Source: Clostridiales bacterium | GTDB lineage: Bacteria > Bacillota > Clostridia > Oscillospirales > Oscillospiraceae | Direction: 5' to 3' | Assembly (NCBI GenBank): GCA_003525905.1 | Contig: DQIA01000018.1 | Location: 1-64,000, forward strand | DNA: 64,000 bases | In this document: piece by piece, positions 63,955 through 64,000 of the stretch | Numbering within the stretch: position 1 is the first letter of the stretch | Layout of the letters: each line of letters starts with the position of its first letter | Notes under the pieces: model-generated | Told to the model about the DNA's origin: nothing | Databases searched by the model: none | What the model saw: the letters and a program-made list of their open reading frames with translations, nothing else | Position numbers and translations under genes: made by a program

Positions 63955-64000
63955 TTACTTGGCCAGCACTTTTTTGAGTTTGGCGAAACGGGGGAGGGAG
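63955..64000 (-). CDS. C-terminal end of a gene continuing right of the window
   Basis: On the minus strand the frame LPRFAKLKKVLAK followed by TAA (63955-63957) ends just after the bidirectional terminator. Only about 14 codons are inside the window, too few to name the product. Confidence 0.45.
   Translation of the reverse strand, partial: SLPRFAKLKKVLAK

Overview
The window looks like chromosome of a Gram-positive, spore-forming, GC-rich gut Clostridia member, most likely Oscillospiraceae. Reasons: Firmicutes-type ribosome binding sites and sigma-A promoters; a T-box leader before ileS; Rex, SepF, DivIVA, Hfq, a type A RNase P RNA; the sporulation genes yunB, spoVM, sipL and spoIVA; an SLH-anchored surface protein; a BMP/Nup-type nucleoside transporter. 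No rRNA, CRISPR array, prophage or intact insertion sequence was found. The family assignment is inference from gene content.

Layout. 0-4.6 kb: a lipoprotein with a DUF4163/DUF3298-like (RsiV-like) look, a DUF2975-like membrane protein, a DUF1653 protein, a nitrilase-family hydrolase, tRNA-Gly(CCC), rex and tRNA-Leu(CAA). 4.6-9.4 kb: an accessory stretch behind tRNA-Leu with orphan hypothetical proteins (some resembling polymorphic-toxin immunity proteins), two lipoproteins, gene remnants and non-coding DNA. 9.4-10.8 kb: an acetyltransferase without a proper start codon, a small membrane protein, and a promoter-operator-terminator unit with no reading frame. 10.8-20 kb: a 2915-residue surface protein (DUF4465, BIG2, GLUG-like, CxxC repeats, SLH) behind a cobalamin riboswitch with its own promoter and terminator. 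20-27.5 kb: nucleoside salvage (YczE-like protein, cytidine deaminase, BMP lipoprotein, ATPase, two permeases, uridine phosphorylase). 27.5-30.5 kb: LacI-family regulator, GH172-type (DUF2961) enzyme, Phd/RelE-type toxin-antitoxin pair.

30.5-45.2 kb: ileS with its T-box, then a long minus-strand run miaB-mutS-CPBP-mutL-miaA-hfq-HlyD-like-yggS-sepF-divIVA that combines tRNA modification, mismatch repair, RNA chaperone and division functions. 45.2-47.6 kb: the Holliday junction operon ruvCAB led by a small membrane protein. 47.6-53.3 kb: zinc-ribbon protein, DUF1858 protein, trmK, Nif3-family protein, yebC, an XRE/DUF6442/DUF3784-like module, an ECF S component and rnpB. 53.4-57.6 kb: murD, yunB and a divergent NAD-dependent DNA ligase. 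57.6-58.2 kb: two inverted, related non-coding elements. 58.2-64 kb: a class I aminotransferase and the spore-coat foundation cluster spoVM-sipL-spoIVA, then an exported hypothetical protein and the edge of a further gene.

The observation most worth following is the cobalamin-riboswitch-controlled giant SLH protein, a candidate cell-surface corrinoid-capture or corrinoid-responsive adhesin. Next come a likely small regulated RNA at 10.6 kb and a family of hairpin repeats, one copy of which sits between the ileS T-box and ileS.
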